Source of the DNA: Streptomyces lavendulae subsp. lavendulae | Lineage (GTDB): Bacteria; Actinomycetota; Actinomycetes; Streptomycetales; Streptomycetaceae | Assembly (NCBI RefSeq): GCF_002803845.1 | Contig: NZ_CP024985.1 | Location: 8,505,501-8,569,500 of the forward strand | Length of the DNA: 64,000 nt | Direction: 5' to 3' | Part shown: positions 27,199 through 35,772 of the stretch, piece after piece | Layout: every line of letters begins with the position of its first letter | How positions within the stretch are numbered: position 1 is the stretch's first letter | Notes under the pieces: generated by a model | Seen by the model: only the letters and a program-made list of their open reading frames with translations | Told to the model about the DNA's origin: nothing | Databases searched by the model: none | Program-made: the position numbers and the translations under genes

Positions 27199-27439
27199 CA
27201 CGCAGAGCCTGCCTTCCCTATGGCCGGGGTGTTCACGAAGCCTCTGGCCAACCTTGTATGCACCTGCCAGAAATCATGTCCCGCGTCGCGGTGTAGTTTG
27301 ACGATGGTCACCAGAATCGTTCGCCTGCGCGGTTTGCGTTGAGGTGGTACGAGTGATCCGCGGCGGGGCCACACTGACCGGGGACGGAATGGGCAGCAGA
27401 CGGCACAGGGCATCGAGTTCGGGGGACCGGGGAGTCCGC

Positions 27440-27973
27440 ATGGAGACGGTTGCCTGGAAGCACGAGGAGACGCGGACGAGCTTTAAGCGGTACTGGTGCT
27501 TTGCGTGGCTTTGGCTGGGCGGTGGTGCGGTCGGGACCGTCGTTAGCCCGTGGATCGGGATCACCGCTGACGAAGCGGGCGCGAAATGGGTTGGCTCCGT
27601 CATTGCCGGTCTCTGGGTCGTGAGCCTCAGCGCGCTGCTGTTCGGGGCGTGCTGGGTGTTCAACGCAGTACGCATGCGCTACAGGCTGCGCCGTTGGCCG
27701 TGGCAGTCGTACCCGGTCACCGTCCTGGCGCCAGGTATGGGAGGCCCAGTGGTGCAGCTCCGACCATCTGACTCCGGGTTGGTCTTCGTGCAGTCCGTAG
27801 TGGCTCTCAACCTCCGCTGGCACCTCGTAGGGAACAGCGCCACGTTGTGGTTTTGCGGAACTCCAGGACGCGGTGGCGTTCTCGCTCGGCCGGGTGGAGA
27901 GCCACTGCTGTGGGGCCGACGCATTCGGATTCCGTGGCTACGGCGTAGGCATGAGCGGGCTCCTGGCTCGTAA
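27440..27973 (+). CDS. Two-helix membrane protein
   Basis: 177 residues from ATG 27440 (METVAWKHEETRTSFKRYWC). Two hydrophobic helices at about residues 20-40 and 55-78 form a hairpin, followed by an Arg-rich cytoplasmic part with a strand-rich segment (QLRPSDSGLVFVQSVVALNL). The basic end (WLRRRHERAPGS) may be readthrough into non-coding sequence. No family recognised; it resembles small membrane proteins that are cargo of actinomycete elements. Confidence 0.55.
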   Translation: METVAWKHEETRTSFKRYWCFAWLWLGGGAVGTVVSPWIGITADEAGAKWVGSVIAGLWVVSLSALLFGACWVFNAVRMRYRLRRWPWQSYPVTVLAPGMGGPVVQLRPSDSGLVFVQSVVALNLRWHLVGNSATLWFCGTPGRGGVLARPGGEPLLWGRRIRIPWLRRRHERAPGS

Positions 27974-28288
27974 TCGCGTAACTACCAGCGTGGTTGTCAG
28001 CCGTGGGCGCGGATACGGCCCCGCCCTCACCGCAGGGGCCATGCGGGGACGGTCGGCACCACATTCGCGACAGCACGAAGATCCAGAAGCGGCACAGCAC
28101 TGACACACGCCATGTCGCCGACCACTGACCTTCTCGTGTCGCCCGACAGTGGGGCGGGAAACAGGTCCCCATCTGCACTGATGGCGTCGCAACATGTGGC
28201 TCTGCTGGTAGGCGCAGCGTGGGTGTCAGTGGAAGCGCGGAGGTGCCGTCTGCGGTGCGCAGAGTAGATGTCAACGACTGCGTGCGGG
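27974..28288. other. Gene-free spacer
   Basis: About 315 bases between the two-helix membrane protein gene and the minus-strand fragment ending at 28289. Both strands contain only scattered frames without ribosome sites or family features. Confidence 0.35.
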
Positions 28289-28534
28289 TTATCTGGCTAG
28301 GTAGACCGGCAAGAGCGGGCCCTCCATCAGATTCACCTGATGGAAGTACGAGTTCAGATCCGTGTCGTAGACGAAACACGGCGACAACAGGTACGGCGTG
28401 CCGTCAGGAATGCCCAGGTCATCGAGCCGCAACTCCCAGTCATCCGGGGAAAGCTGCAGGTGCCAGGGCTGCGGCTCAGGCTGCGGCAGATCCCGCGAGC
28501 TGTAGTGGACTGACCAGGCCCCTTGTCTCAACAT
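28289..28534 (-). pseudogene. N-terminal fragment, possibly a tyrosine integrase
   Basis: 81 residues starting MLRQGAWSVHYSSRDLPQPE and containing DLGIPDGTPYLLSPCFVYDT. The pattern (a named start sequence, then a DLN..F motif) recalls the N-terminus of some actinobacterial phage-type integrases, but no catalytic region follows and I am not certain. It breaks off after NLMEGPLLPVYLAR. Treat it as an unidentified fragment. Confidence 0.35.
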
Positions 28535-28560
28535 CCGCGGACCGTACAGCTACCCGGTCA

Positions 28561-29672
28561 ATGACCGAGCGTGCACAAGCCGACACCCTCTACACCCTGT
28601 ACTTCATGGAGGAGGTGTCCGCCCGGCTCGGGTGGGCGTGGGAGCCGCGCGAGGTGACGCCCGACCGCCGCCCGGTCATGGAGATCGTCGGGATCGACCA
28701 GCGGCTCATCGGCTGGCAGTCGACCCGCCGCCAGCAGATCGAGGACGCGCTGCCATTCCTCACGGCCGAGTACGAGGAGCAGCAGGGGCATGCGCCGGGG
28801 GAGCAGCCGCCTACGCGCTGGCCTGCCAGGCCGCCGACCAGACCCGCTCACCCAAGCGCAAGGAACTGCGCTCGCTCTCTCAGCTGCGCGCCGCCTGGCG
28901 GGAGTCGGCGAGCCGGGCGTACGGAGCCGACGTCGTCGCCGGGCTGGCGGAGCGCGCCCGAGCAGCGGCCGCGGCGATATGGGCGCGGGTGCGCCCGGTC
29001 GTCGACGTCGCGCTGGCGGCGGTCAACGTCGCCGCCGTGGTGTACGTGATGCGCGGCGCCTTCAAGCACCACCACCTCCTCGCCGAAGCCCGCCGTCACC
29101 TGGCCTACGTCTTGCGAGGCCGACCTCACCGGTCCGGCCTGGACGAGGAGATAGTCCAGGCGGCCATCGACGGCTACACCCGCCCGGCCAGCCGGCGGAT
29201 GCTGACCGCTGACCTGCGCGCCCTGTACCCGCACGACACCGAGGACCAGGCCGTGCTCCGCGCGCTGACCCGCAAGCGGTCCGCCGCCCCGTACGAGCGG
29301 GCCCGTCTCGCCGCCGGGGCGCTGACCGCCCGCGTCCACGCGCTACGCCGCGCGGACCGCCTGAATTCCCGGCCCCGGCCGCGCACCGTCACCGTGCCGA
29401 CCACTCCGAGCCCTCGCCCGAGCTTGCGCCCGGGGCGAAGGGATAGCCGGGACCTGGAGCCGATGACGGACCTCGTCGCGGTGGAGCAGACCAGCCGGAC
29501 GCTGGAGGCCGCCGCCGAGATGACCGCCCGGCTCCAGGCCGGGATCCGGGAGCGAGCCGCCGCCCGCCGCCCTGCACCACAGCCCGCCCCGGCGACGGCC
29601 CCGCCGCCGCGCCCCCAGCAGCCTGTCCAGCCCGCGCCGGGCCGGACACCACCCACCGGAGGAGTCGCATGA
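28561..29672 (+). pseudogene. MobF-type relaxase, internal and C-terminal part, frameshifted
   Basis: The plus strand reads TLYFMEEVSARLGWAWEPRE and RRPVMEIVGIDQRLIGWQST, motifs of the TrwC relaxase domain. Near 28800 a -1 shift leads into AYALACQAADQTRSPKRKEL and LSQLRAAWRESASRAYGADV. The rest to 29672 has a hydrophobic stretch (VDVALAAVNVAAVVYVM), an all-helical region and a Pro-rich tail. The N-terminal relaxase part with the catalytic Tyr is not here; relaxase pieces on the other strand are at 25960-26563. Non-functional as it stands. Confidence 0.65.
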
Positions 29673-29995
29673 CCACCACGCCGCCTGCGGACCCGAGGAT
29701 CGAAGCCGTCGCTGCCCGGCTGAAGGAGGCCGCCCAGAAGCGCGCCGAGGCGTACGCGCCGCCGCCAGCCTGGCAGCCGATCTGGAAGCGGCCCCGGAAA
29801 CCGAAGTCCATCAAGGCGAAGAAGGAGGAGCTGGCCAAGCAGCGCAAGCGGCTCAAGGCGGCCGGTGTCCGACGGTTCTACGGTGCCCAGGCGCGCCGGC
29901 CCCGGCCCCGACAGAACCGCATCGGCAGCGCCGCCGGCCGCCGCGACGCCCGCGCCCTGTCCCGGATGCGGCACTCGAACGCCTGGCTGTGGTGA
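29669..29995 (+). CDS. Small basic protein coupled to the relaxase remnant
   Basis: 108 residues beginning MTTTPPADPRIEAVAARLKE. It overlaps the relaxase remnant by four bases (ATGA), so it was translated with it. It is very basic (RKPKSIKAKKEELAKQRKRL), probably a nucleic-acid-binding helper of the transfer system. No family recognised. After it, 29996-30189 contains no supported gene. Confidence 0.5.
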   Translation: MTTTPPADPRIEAVAARLKEAAQKRAEAYAPPPAWQPIWKRPRKPKSIKAKKEELAKQRKRLKAAGVRRFYGAQARRPRPRQNRIGSAAGRRDARALSRMRHSNAWLW

Positions 29996-30189
29996 CGATG
30001 CCGGGGGCATCGTCCATCGACTGGACCGCACGATGTTCGACCTGGTGCACAAGCTGTGCCGGGTGGGGCCGGGCGCTGCCCTCGGACGCGGACAAGCGCA
30101 CCGTGGACCTGATCCGTTCCCGGCCGGACGTATCGCGACCGTCGACCACGAGAGGCGACTGCGGCGCAGGGTCTGCCGGTTCCGCAGTT

Positions 30190-31800
30190 TCAGCGGCGCA
30201 GGGCGTACAGGTGTCCCTCGGTTTTGTTCTCATTCCGTGTGGCGATGATGATGGTGCCCTCGCCGATCGCGGGGTCCTGCGGCAACTCGCCCTCGGTTGT
30301 GTGGGACCAGACTTCCTTGCCGGTGACCGCGTCGAAGGCGTACAGCTTGCCGAACCACATGCCGAAGTAGACGATGCCGTCAGCGAGGACGGGTGACCGG
30401 GCAAGGGATCCGCCGGTCGTCACCGACCAGCGTTTGGTCCCGGTGTCCGCGGCGAGGGCATAGAACACTTTGTTGTCGCCACCGAAGTAGACCGTGTTGC
30501 CGAAGATCAAGGGATACCTTGAGAGACCTTCTGCGTCGCCCTCAGCGTGGAACGTCCAGACCTTCGTGCCACGTGTCTTGTCCACCGCGAACATGGTCCC
30601 CTTGTCCCCAGCGATGTAGACCGTGTCCTCGGCTACGACGGGAGCGCCGTGAAAGAAGCCTTCGCCTCCTGGGAACGTCCACAGAGGCTTTCCGGTCACG
30701 GCGTCCAGCGCGTAGAGGTCACCGTCGTCGGTTCCGGCATAGACCACTCCGCCGCTGACGGCCGGCGCCGTGGAGATGCGTGACTTCGCGGTGAACGTCC
30801 AGCGTTCCGTTCCGGCGGTGGCGTCCACTGCGTGCAGTTCGTGGCTCACTCCACTTCCACCGAAGTAGACCGTGCCGTCGGCGACCGTCGGCTTCGGGGG
30901 GCTCAGGATCTTGGCGCCTGTGGAGTATCTCCACAGAATCCGCTTGTCGTCGCCGGCGTACAGAACGCCGTTGTCGTCGACGAGGTAGAAGCGCCCGTCG
31001 GCGACCGTCAGGGGCCCGGGTAGGGAGTTGGGGTCGAGTCTCGCGGTGAACTCGGGCACCACCGCGCCTGTTGAGGCGTCGACGACCATGAGTTCGATGC
31101 CAGCAGGTTCGTTGGAGACGAGGTAGTAGACCCTGCCGCCACTGACCACGGGCGGGGAGAAGGGCCACGGCCTCTTGGGGACCGTCCACAGCACGGTGTT
31201 CTTCGGAGCCGATGGCGATGTGCCGGTCCCGCCCTGCCGGTCGGTCGCACCCCTGGGAGACGCACCGATTCCGGGTTGTCCGCTCGCCCCACCGGAATTC
31301 AGGCCTCCGACGGCCTGGACGCCGCCGTACACGGCGAAGGCGAGAACGATGGCGACCACGGCCAGGACCACGAGGGTCCTGGCGTCGCCGTGGCGGATGT
31401 TGTGGATGATCTGGTCCCGGCCGGCGAAGTCGCCCCGAAGCCTGTTGCCCGTCCCCTGCACGGTGACTCCTCCACCGGAGGCGACGTACACCGGTGGCGG
31501 GGGAACCGTGTCGGTTGCCTCGGCCGCTGCCGAAAGGGCATCGGTGAGCTGCACGATCAAGGCCTGATCAGCCGTGAGGATAGCCATGAGAGCGCAGCGG
31601 AGGGCGGTCTGGGACCCGGGCTCCTGAGGAGCCGCGTCGAACTGCGCCACAGTCGCGTCATGCCCGGCTCCTCTGAGCCGGCTTCGGACGATGTCCGCGA
31701 CCGCAGTCGCAGCCGTGCTGCCCATGCCCGTCGCAGCAGCCGTGGAAGCAGCGGCCATCAGATCAACCGCCCCGGACGCGAGGTCCTCTAAACCGCTCAT
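30190..31800 (-). CDS. PQQ-type beta-propeller protein with a GRDQI-motif N-terminal domain
   Basis: 536 residues. The N-terminal domain (about 1-95) is helical and Ala-rich (GSTAATAVADIVRSRLRGAG). It is followed by GGGVTVQGTGNRLRGDFAGR and DQIIH, a short beta motif common in actinobacterial signalling and defence-type proteins just before an effector. One transmembrane helix lies at about 142-162. The outside part (about 200-536) has six to seven propeller blades with the pattern DGTVYFGG ... LHAVDATAGTERWTF. The topology suggests a cytoplasmic sensing part tied to an extracellular PQQ-like propeller. No quinone-enzyme active site is obvious, so a binding role is more likely than catalysis. 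Confidence 0.75.
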   Translation of the reverse strand: MSGLEDLASGAVDLMAAASTAAATGMGSTAATAVADIVRSRLRGAGHDATVAQFDAAPQEPGSQTALRCALMAILTADQALIVQLTDALSAAAEATDTVPPPPVYVASGGGVTVQGTGNRLRGDFAGRDQIIHNIRHGDARTLVVLAVVAIVLAFAVYGGVQAVGGLNSGGASGQPGIGASPRGATDRQGGTGTSPSAPKNTVLWTVPKRPWPFSPPVVSGGRVYYLVSNEPAGIELMVVDASTGAVVPEFTARLDPNSLPGPLTVADGRFYLVDDNGVLYAGDDKRILWRYSTGAKILSPPKPTVADGTVYFGGSGVSHELHAVDATAGTERWTFTAKSRISTAPAVSGGVVYAGTDDGDLYALDAVTGKPLWTFPGGEGFFHGAPVVAEDTVYIAGDKGTMFAVDKTRGTKVWTFHAEGDAEGLSRYPLIFGNTVYFGGDNKVFYALAADTGTKRWSVTTGGSLARSPVLADGIVYFGMWFGKLYAFDAVTGKEVWSHTTEGELPQDPAIGEGTIIIATRNENKTEGHLYALRR

Positions 31801-31967
31801 TGCACGTGCCCCCCGGAGAATGATTAGTCATGTCCATGATTCCAGCAGGAGTGGGTGACAACCCAGCAGACGCCCAATCGCAACCAAAGTGGACCCCGGA
31901 GGAGGTTCGGGAGCCCGGCAGGCCCGACCGCGGCTTCTTCCGCCGTCGCAGCTGACCACAACGCACG

Positions 31968-32085
31968 CTGGGCAAGCCCAAGGGGAGTCTGGGCAACCGC
32001 CCCCGACCACCGGCTTGCCCACCTCGGTCGGCCGGCGGAGTCGGTCACGGCCCACTCCTGGCTTCCCGGTGAGGTCGCGGCTGAC
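31968..32085. repeat. Dispersed repeat, copy A
   Basis: About 118 bases starting GCTGGGCAAGCCCAAGGGGA. They contain GGGCAAGCC and its complement GGCTTGCCC about 40 bases apart, then a segment with GTCACGG and GGCTTCCCGGTGAGG. It is nearly the same as 32766-32885. Cores of the same repeat occur at 32960-32995 and 33608-33643. Confidence 0.7.
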
Positions 32086-32198
32086 CTATGACGGGGTTGT
32101 CCCGTGCCATCGAAGCTGGCTCGTTTGCCACTGAAGTCGGACGACCGGTGGTTCTGTGACAGCGAAGTTGGGCCGGGTTGGTGCCCCCTGGGCGATCG

Positions 32199-32505
32199 CT
32201 ACGCCAGATTCCCGGCGCCCGTCCCGGGCTCCTGGTCCGTGCCCGGCACGACATCTACAGCAAGGAGGGCGACGGCGATGCGTTCGGTCTTCCGCCGACA
32301 CTCCGGATGACGTACGAGATACTCACGCGCGGCGGCCAGGGTCGCGGCCGAGGGGATGGCACTGCGGCCGAGCAGGCGGTGCACCATCTCTTCCTGCCCG
32401 AACCCGACCGCCCAGTCCAGGGCGGTCTTGTGCTTCATCACCGCGTTGATGTCCACCCCACGGTCCAGCAACAGGTCTACTGTTTGCGGGTGCCCCTCGT
32501 CGCCG
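32199..32505 (-). pseudogene. Ankyrin-repeat protein, C-terminal fragment
   Basis: The leftward frame reads TVDLLLDRGVDINAVMKHKT and ALDWAVGFGQEEMVHRLLGR, two ankyrin units, and ends after REYLVRHPECRRKTERIAVA. Upstream of about 32505 it runs into sequence that codes on the other strand, so the N-terminal repeats are missing. It lies between two copies of the dispersed repeat. Confidence 0.6.
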
Positions 32506-32759
32506 GTCGACCGTTCTGGCAGCGCCACCGCTACACCCGCTCCACCACCTTCCCCCGGCTGCACGTCGTCCTGGCAGGCAAGGCCGAACACCTCCTCGAC
32601 AACTGCCTCCAAGCGCTCACCGCCGCCGTGCAGGGCATCACCATCGCGGTGTGGGCCAACACCCTGCCCCGGCTCCAGCGCGGCGAGCTCTGGTACGAGA
32701 TCGGCGTCGACGACCCGCACGAGCGCCGCGCCCGCTACCCCGAAGCCGTCGGCCGCTGA
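32506..32759 (+). pseudogene. C-terminal fragment of a replication-relaxation-like protein
   Basis: The plus-strand frame reads RPFWQRHRYTRSTTFPRLHV and VLAGKAEHLLDNCLQALTAA, then a short strand-helix tail to a stop at 32759. This order (RY....FP.L.VVL.GK....L..R) resembles the end of replication-relaxation proteins. It is joined head to head with the ankyrin fragment, so a recombination junction lies near 32505. Confidence 0.4.
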
Positions 32760-32765
32760 CCGGCG

Positions 32766-32885
32766 CCGGGCAAGCCCAAGGGGAGCCTGGGCAATCCACC
32801 CCCGAGCACCGGCTTGCCCACCTCGGCCCGCTAGCCGGATTCGGTCACGGGCATCCCAGGGCTTCCGGTGAGGCCCCGGCTGATG
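32766..32885. repeat. Dispersed repeat, copy B
   Basis: Direct copy of 31968-32085, starting CCGGGCAAGCCCAAGGGGAG and ending with GGCTTCCGGTGAGGCCCCGG. The two copies enclose the ankyrin and Rep-like fragments, as expected if recombination between repeats shaped this segment. Confidence 0.7.
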
Positions 32886-32959
32886 ACGGTGACCGATGAG
32901 CGGTCACCGCCTCGGGTTGGAGTTGCGGTCACGCCCGGGCCGCCGATCGGTCACGGCTT

Positions 32960-32995
32960 CCGCTGGGCAAGCCCTCGCCACGGAGGGCTTGCCCA
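32960..32995. repeat. Perfect 15-bp hairpin, repeat core C
   Basis: GCTGGGCAAGCCCTC at 32960-32974 pairs perfectly with 32981-32995 around a 6-base loop (GCCACG). It shares the GGGCAAGCC core with copies A, B and D. No T-run follows, so it is not a typical intrinsic terminator, though Streptomyces terminators can lack one. Confidence 0.65.
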
Positions 32996-33101
32996 GCGTC
33001 CGGACCACGTGACGGGACGGCTCCCGAGGTCGTGGCGCCACCGCCCGGGACGCGGCGGCTAGAAGCCGGCTGACGTCCCTCGCTGGCCGTAGACCGGAGC
33101 C

Positions 33102-33584
33102 ATGACACGAAACACGCTGCAAGAGGACATGGACGGACTCCAGCGCCACGATCCGGACGACATGTGGCACGCCCTCACCCGCCTTCACGCATCCCACCCC
33201 GAACCGCCCGACCGCATCCTTCCCCATCTGACGCCGGACGTGCTGCTGTCTCTCACACGGTCGGACCTCCTCTGGAGGGTTCGGGTGGAGCTGGCCGGCG
33301 GAGAGACCATGGCCGACCTGTACAACCTGGTAGCGAATCTGATCCCTGCCGCCCTGGAAACGGACGAGCGCCGTGCGCTTCCCGGGGAGACGCTGGAGAT
33401 CGTGGTGGGCACCCGTGACGAACTCACGCTGCACCCAGCCCACGTCCACGGCCTCACCCAGCTCCTGCGCGACGCCGTCACCACCATCGACGCGCACAGC
33501 ACGCCCGGCCGCGGACTGTGCTCCCACTGCCACGGCACCGGCCGCGGACACCCCCTGTGGGCTCCGGCGGCCGGGCAAGCCTGA
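33102..33584 (+). CDS. Hypothetical protein with a C-terminal CxxCxG motif
   Basis: 160 residues from ATG 33102, with GGAG just upstream. It is mostly helical and acidic (MTRNTLQEDMDGLQRHDPDD), with one CSHCHGTGRG motif at the end, like a single DnaJ-type zinc half-site. No membrane segment. It lies between two copies of the GGGCAAGCC repeat. Family and function not recognised. Confidence 0.55.
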   Translation: MTRNTLQEDMDGLQRHDPDDMWHALTRLHASHPEPPDRILPHLTPDVLLSLTRSDLLWRVRVELAGGETMADLYNLVANLIPAALETDERRALPGETLEIVVGTRDELTLHPAHVHGLTQLLRDAVTTIDAHSTPGRGLCSHCHGTGRGHPLWAPAAGQA

Positions 33585-33607
33585 GTACCTGGGCAAGCCC
33601 CAGGCGA

Positions 33608-33643
33608 CCCTGGGCAAGCCCCCGCGAGGAGGCTTGCCCAGGG
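33608..33643. repeat. 13-bp hairpin, repeat core D
   Basis: CCCTGGGCAAGCC at 33608-33620 pairs with GGCTTGCCCAGGG at 33631-33643. Another GGGCAAGCCC sits at 33591-33600. It lies between the convergent genes at 33102 and 33863 and could act as a bidirectional terminator. Confidence 0.6.
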
Positions 33644-33650
33644 GCTGTGG

Positions 33651-33863
33651 CTATGGGGCTTCCCGTCCCGGGCGCAGGACGTCGGCGTAGATCCGGGCCC
33701 GGACGCCGGGCTCGCCGGGATCCCGGCGCACCGGGCCGACGCCTGATGTGGCCCAGCGCTCTTCCAGCGCGGCCATGACGGCCCGGACGGTGTCCTCGTC
33801 CCCGCCGGTGATGTTCAGGACCACCAGGCCGGGCTCCGCGATGTGCTGCTCGTTCGGTTTCAT
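33651..33863 (-). CDS. DUF6207 family protein
   Basis: 70 residues starting MKPNEQHIAEPGLVVLNITG. The pattern EPGLVVLNITGGDE...AALEERWATS....PGEPGVRAR.Y.D matches the small DUF6207 family that is frequent on Streptomyces chromosomes and plasmids. The length fits the family. Function unknown. The ATG at 33863 is chosen because homology starts there. Confidence 0.75.
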   Translation of the reverse strand: MKPNEQHIAEPGLVVLNITGGDEDTVRAVMAALEERWATSGVGPVRRDPGEPGVRARIYADVLRPGREAP

Positions 33864-34098
33864 GAGCCCTGCGACGGCGGTGGGACCGGACCGGTTCGCC
33901 GGCGGCCCCGGGTCCACCCGCACGGGGGAACCGGCTCAGGTCGCGGCCCCGGCGGCCAGGGCCGCACCCCGTACATCCGAACGTACTCCGGGGCCGAGGA
34001 CACCGGTGCGGGCTGTCCGCAGGGGGCCAGGCTCTGCTACCTCACCCGTTCGCGCGCGGCCGGGTGCCGGTGGGGTGCGACGGGAACAGGCTGGGCGC

Positions 34099-34290
34099 AT
34101 GTCCGCGAAGCTGATCGTCTACCCGCCCGACGAGCAGGGCTGGCGCCGGGTGCGCTACGACGGCGTCGCCATCGGGGTCGCGCACCGACCGGCCGACATC
34201 CGGGTCTTCTTCGCGGCCGCCGGGCTGGAGAACGCCGACGACGTGGACCTCACCGACCCCGACTTCGTGGAGTGGCGAGGCGTCGGCCGG
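34099..34290 (+). pseudogene. Small conserved Streptomyces protein, 3'-truncated
   Basis: Starts MSAKLIVYPPDEQGWRRVRY and continues to DLTDPDFVEWRGVG at about residue 61. After this the frame turns into a run of Arg-rich sequence without the expected end, so the gene is cut at about 34280. Related Streptomyces proteins of about 65-75 residues are plentiful and uncharacterised. Confidence 0.5.
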
Positions 34291-34773
34291 AGGGTGTGCC
34301 TGAGCACGGAACTTGTCACCCGACAACTGCCCCGCCCTCCAAGGCGGCGTGAGCAGGATTGCTGTCACCGAAGGTGCGTCGTTCTTGTCACCTTGAGATC
34401 GTTTGTGGTCTTGACCGTTGGACCGGGCAGAACTCGCCGGGATGTTGGGAGGCCAGAGCAGGGCCTGCGAACCCGCCAGAGCGGCGCCTCTCGACGGAGG
34501 CGCGTTCGTCGTATGGAACGGCAGCGTTTCCAGCCAGCAGCTTGCCGACATCTACACGGCTCGCCTCCGACGGGCGAGGAGGCGAGCTACTCAGCCGAAC
34601 CACCGCCCATGGCAGCCGCTGCCGCATGGCGATCACGTCCTCGTGAGGGCCTATGGGTCTCCGAGGCTAGTCCCGTCCCTTCAGCCTGTACCGGTCAACC
34701 CTGACGATCGTCGGGGTACCGGGCTGCCATTCGGCCAGGGCGCCCCGCCTGCAGTGTTCCTACCGTCGGCAGC
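34280..34773. other. Region without a supported gene
   Basis: About 490 bases after the truncated small gene. A plus-strand frame (34418-34816) has weak third-position GC bias and no family features. The remainder may be a decayed IS end. The PAP2 gene promoter should lie near its right edge. Confidence 0.35.
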
Positions 34774-35772
34774 ATGGATTCGATCAAGCGATATGGATGG
34801 GGCCGACGGCTATTGATGGCGGTCGCGTCGGCCGGGGTAGGGGCAGCGGCCGTGGTCAGGCTGGCGCCCGGCGGTGTGCTGGGGACGAACGAGCCGGCGC
34901 ACGGCACTGCGGGTTTCTCGGTGCGGGCCTACCGGGCGCTGACTGGGAGCGTGGCGGACGGGCCGTCGTGGGCTGAGACCGTCCTGGAAGGGGCGAGTGA
35001 GGGCACTTTGCTGTTCCTGGGCCTGCTGTTGGCCTGGGTCGGCTGGCGCGCCCTGCGCCGCAGGGATGCGGCGGTGCTGGCCGGGGTGGCCGTGGCCGCC
35101 GCCGGGACCGTCGTCGCCTATGCCGTCAGTGAGGCGCTCAAACTCCTCGTCGACGAGGAACGTCCGTGCCGGGCCCTGCCAGGGGTCGCGGCCCTTGCGC
35201 AGTGTCCCGCGCCAGGCGACTGGTCGTTCCCCAGCAACCACGCCACCCTCGCCGTCGCGCTGGCCGTCGGTGTGGTCCTGATACGGCCACGGCTGGCGGC
35301 TCTGGCCTTGCCGGTGGCCGGGGCGGCCGCTCTGTTGCGGGTGCTGGTCGGGGTGCACTATCCGCACGACGTCCTGGCGGGCGCGGCGCTCGGCGCGACG
35401 GCCGTGATGACGGTGTGGCTCCTCGTACGGCCGATTGCCCTGCGGGCGGTGTCAGCCGTCCACCTACGGCAGCCGGTCGGACGGCACCGGGACCACGCCG
35501 GCCTCGTGCGCGACCACCGCCGCCGCGGCCCGGTTGTCGACGCCGAGGCGGGCGAGGATCGAGCTGACGTGGGCCTTCACCGTCCCCTCCGCCAGGCGCA
35601 GGCGGCGCGCGATCTGCCCGTTGGAGAACCCGCTGCCGAGGAAGCCGAGCACCTCCCGCTCCCGCCCGGTCAGGGCCTCGACGCGGGCGCGGGCCGCGGA
35701 ACGGCGGTTGGCTTGGGCTCCCACACCGCCAGAGGCGAGATGCGCGACGACGCGGGCCGTGACCTTCGGTGA
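34774..35772 (+). CDS. PAP2-family membrane phosphatase with an abnormal C-terminal extension
   Basis: The first 225 residues are a normal PAP2 (lipid phosphatase) protein with about six membrane helices. The three active-site motifs are seen as KLLVDEERPCR, WSFPSNHATLAVA and RVLVGVHYPHDVLAG. It probably dephosphorylates a lipid pyrophosphate or phosphatidate in the membrane. After about residue 228 (RPIALRAVSAV) the frame lacks a stop and continues about 100 residues as antisense of the response-regulator gene, with no hydrophobic or family features. The natural stop seems lost, perhaps by a deletion that brought the two genes together. Confidence 0.75.
   Translation: MDSIKRYGWGRRLLMAVASAGVGAAAVVRLAPGGVLGTNEPAHGTAGFSVRAYRALTGSVADGPSWAETVLEGASEGTLLFLGLLLAWVGWRALRRRDAAVLAGVAVAAAGTVVAYAVSEALKLLVDEERPCRALPGVAALAQCPAPGDWSFPSNHATLAVALAVGVVLIRPRLAALALPVAGAAALLRVLVGVHYPHDVLAGAALGATAVMTVWLLVRPIALRAVSAVHLRQPVGRHRDHAGLVRDHRRRGPVVDAEAGEDRADVGLHRPLRQAQAARDLPVGEPAAEEAEHLPLPPGQGLDAGAGRGTAVGLGSHTARGEMRDDAGRDLR

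Noticed and set aside
27807..28379. A 190-codon minus-strand frame
   Set aside because: Composition is irregular (His, Cys and Trp scattered), there is no ribosome site, and it overlaps the end of the better-supported plus-strand membrane protein gene.
32960..32995. Intrinsic transcription terminator
   Set aside because: The hairpin is perfect, but no T-run follows, there is no gene end close by, and the same core recurs nearby, so a repeat family explains it better.
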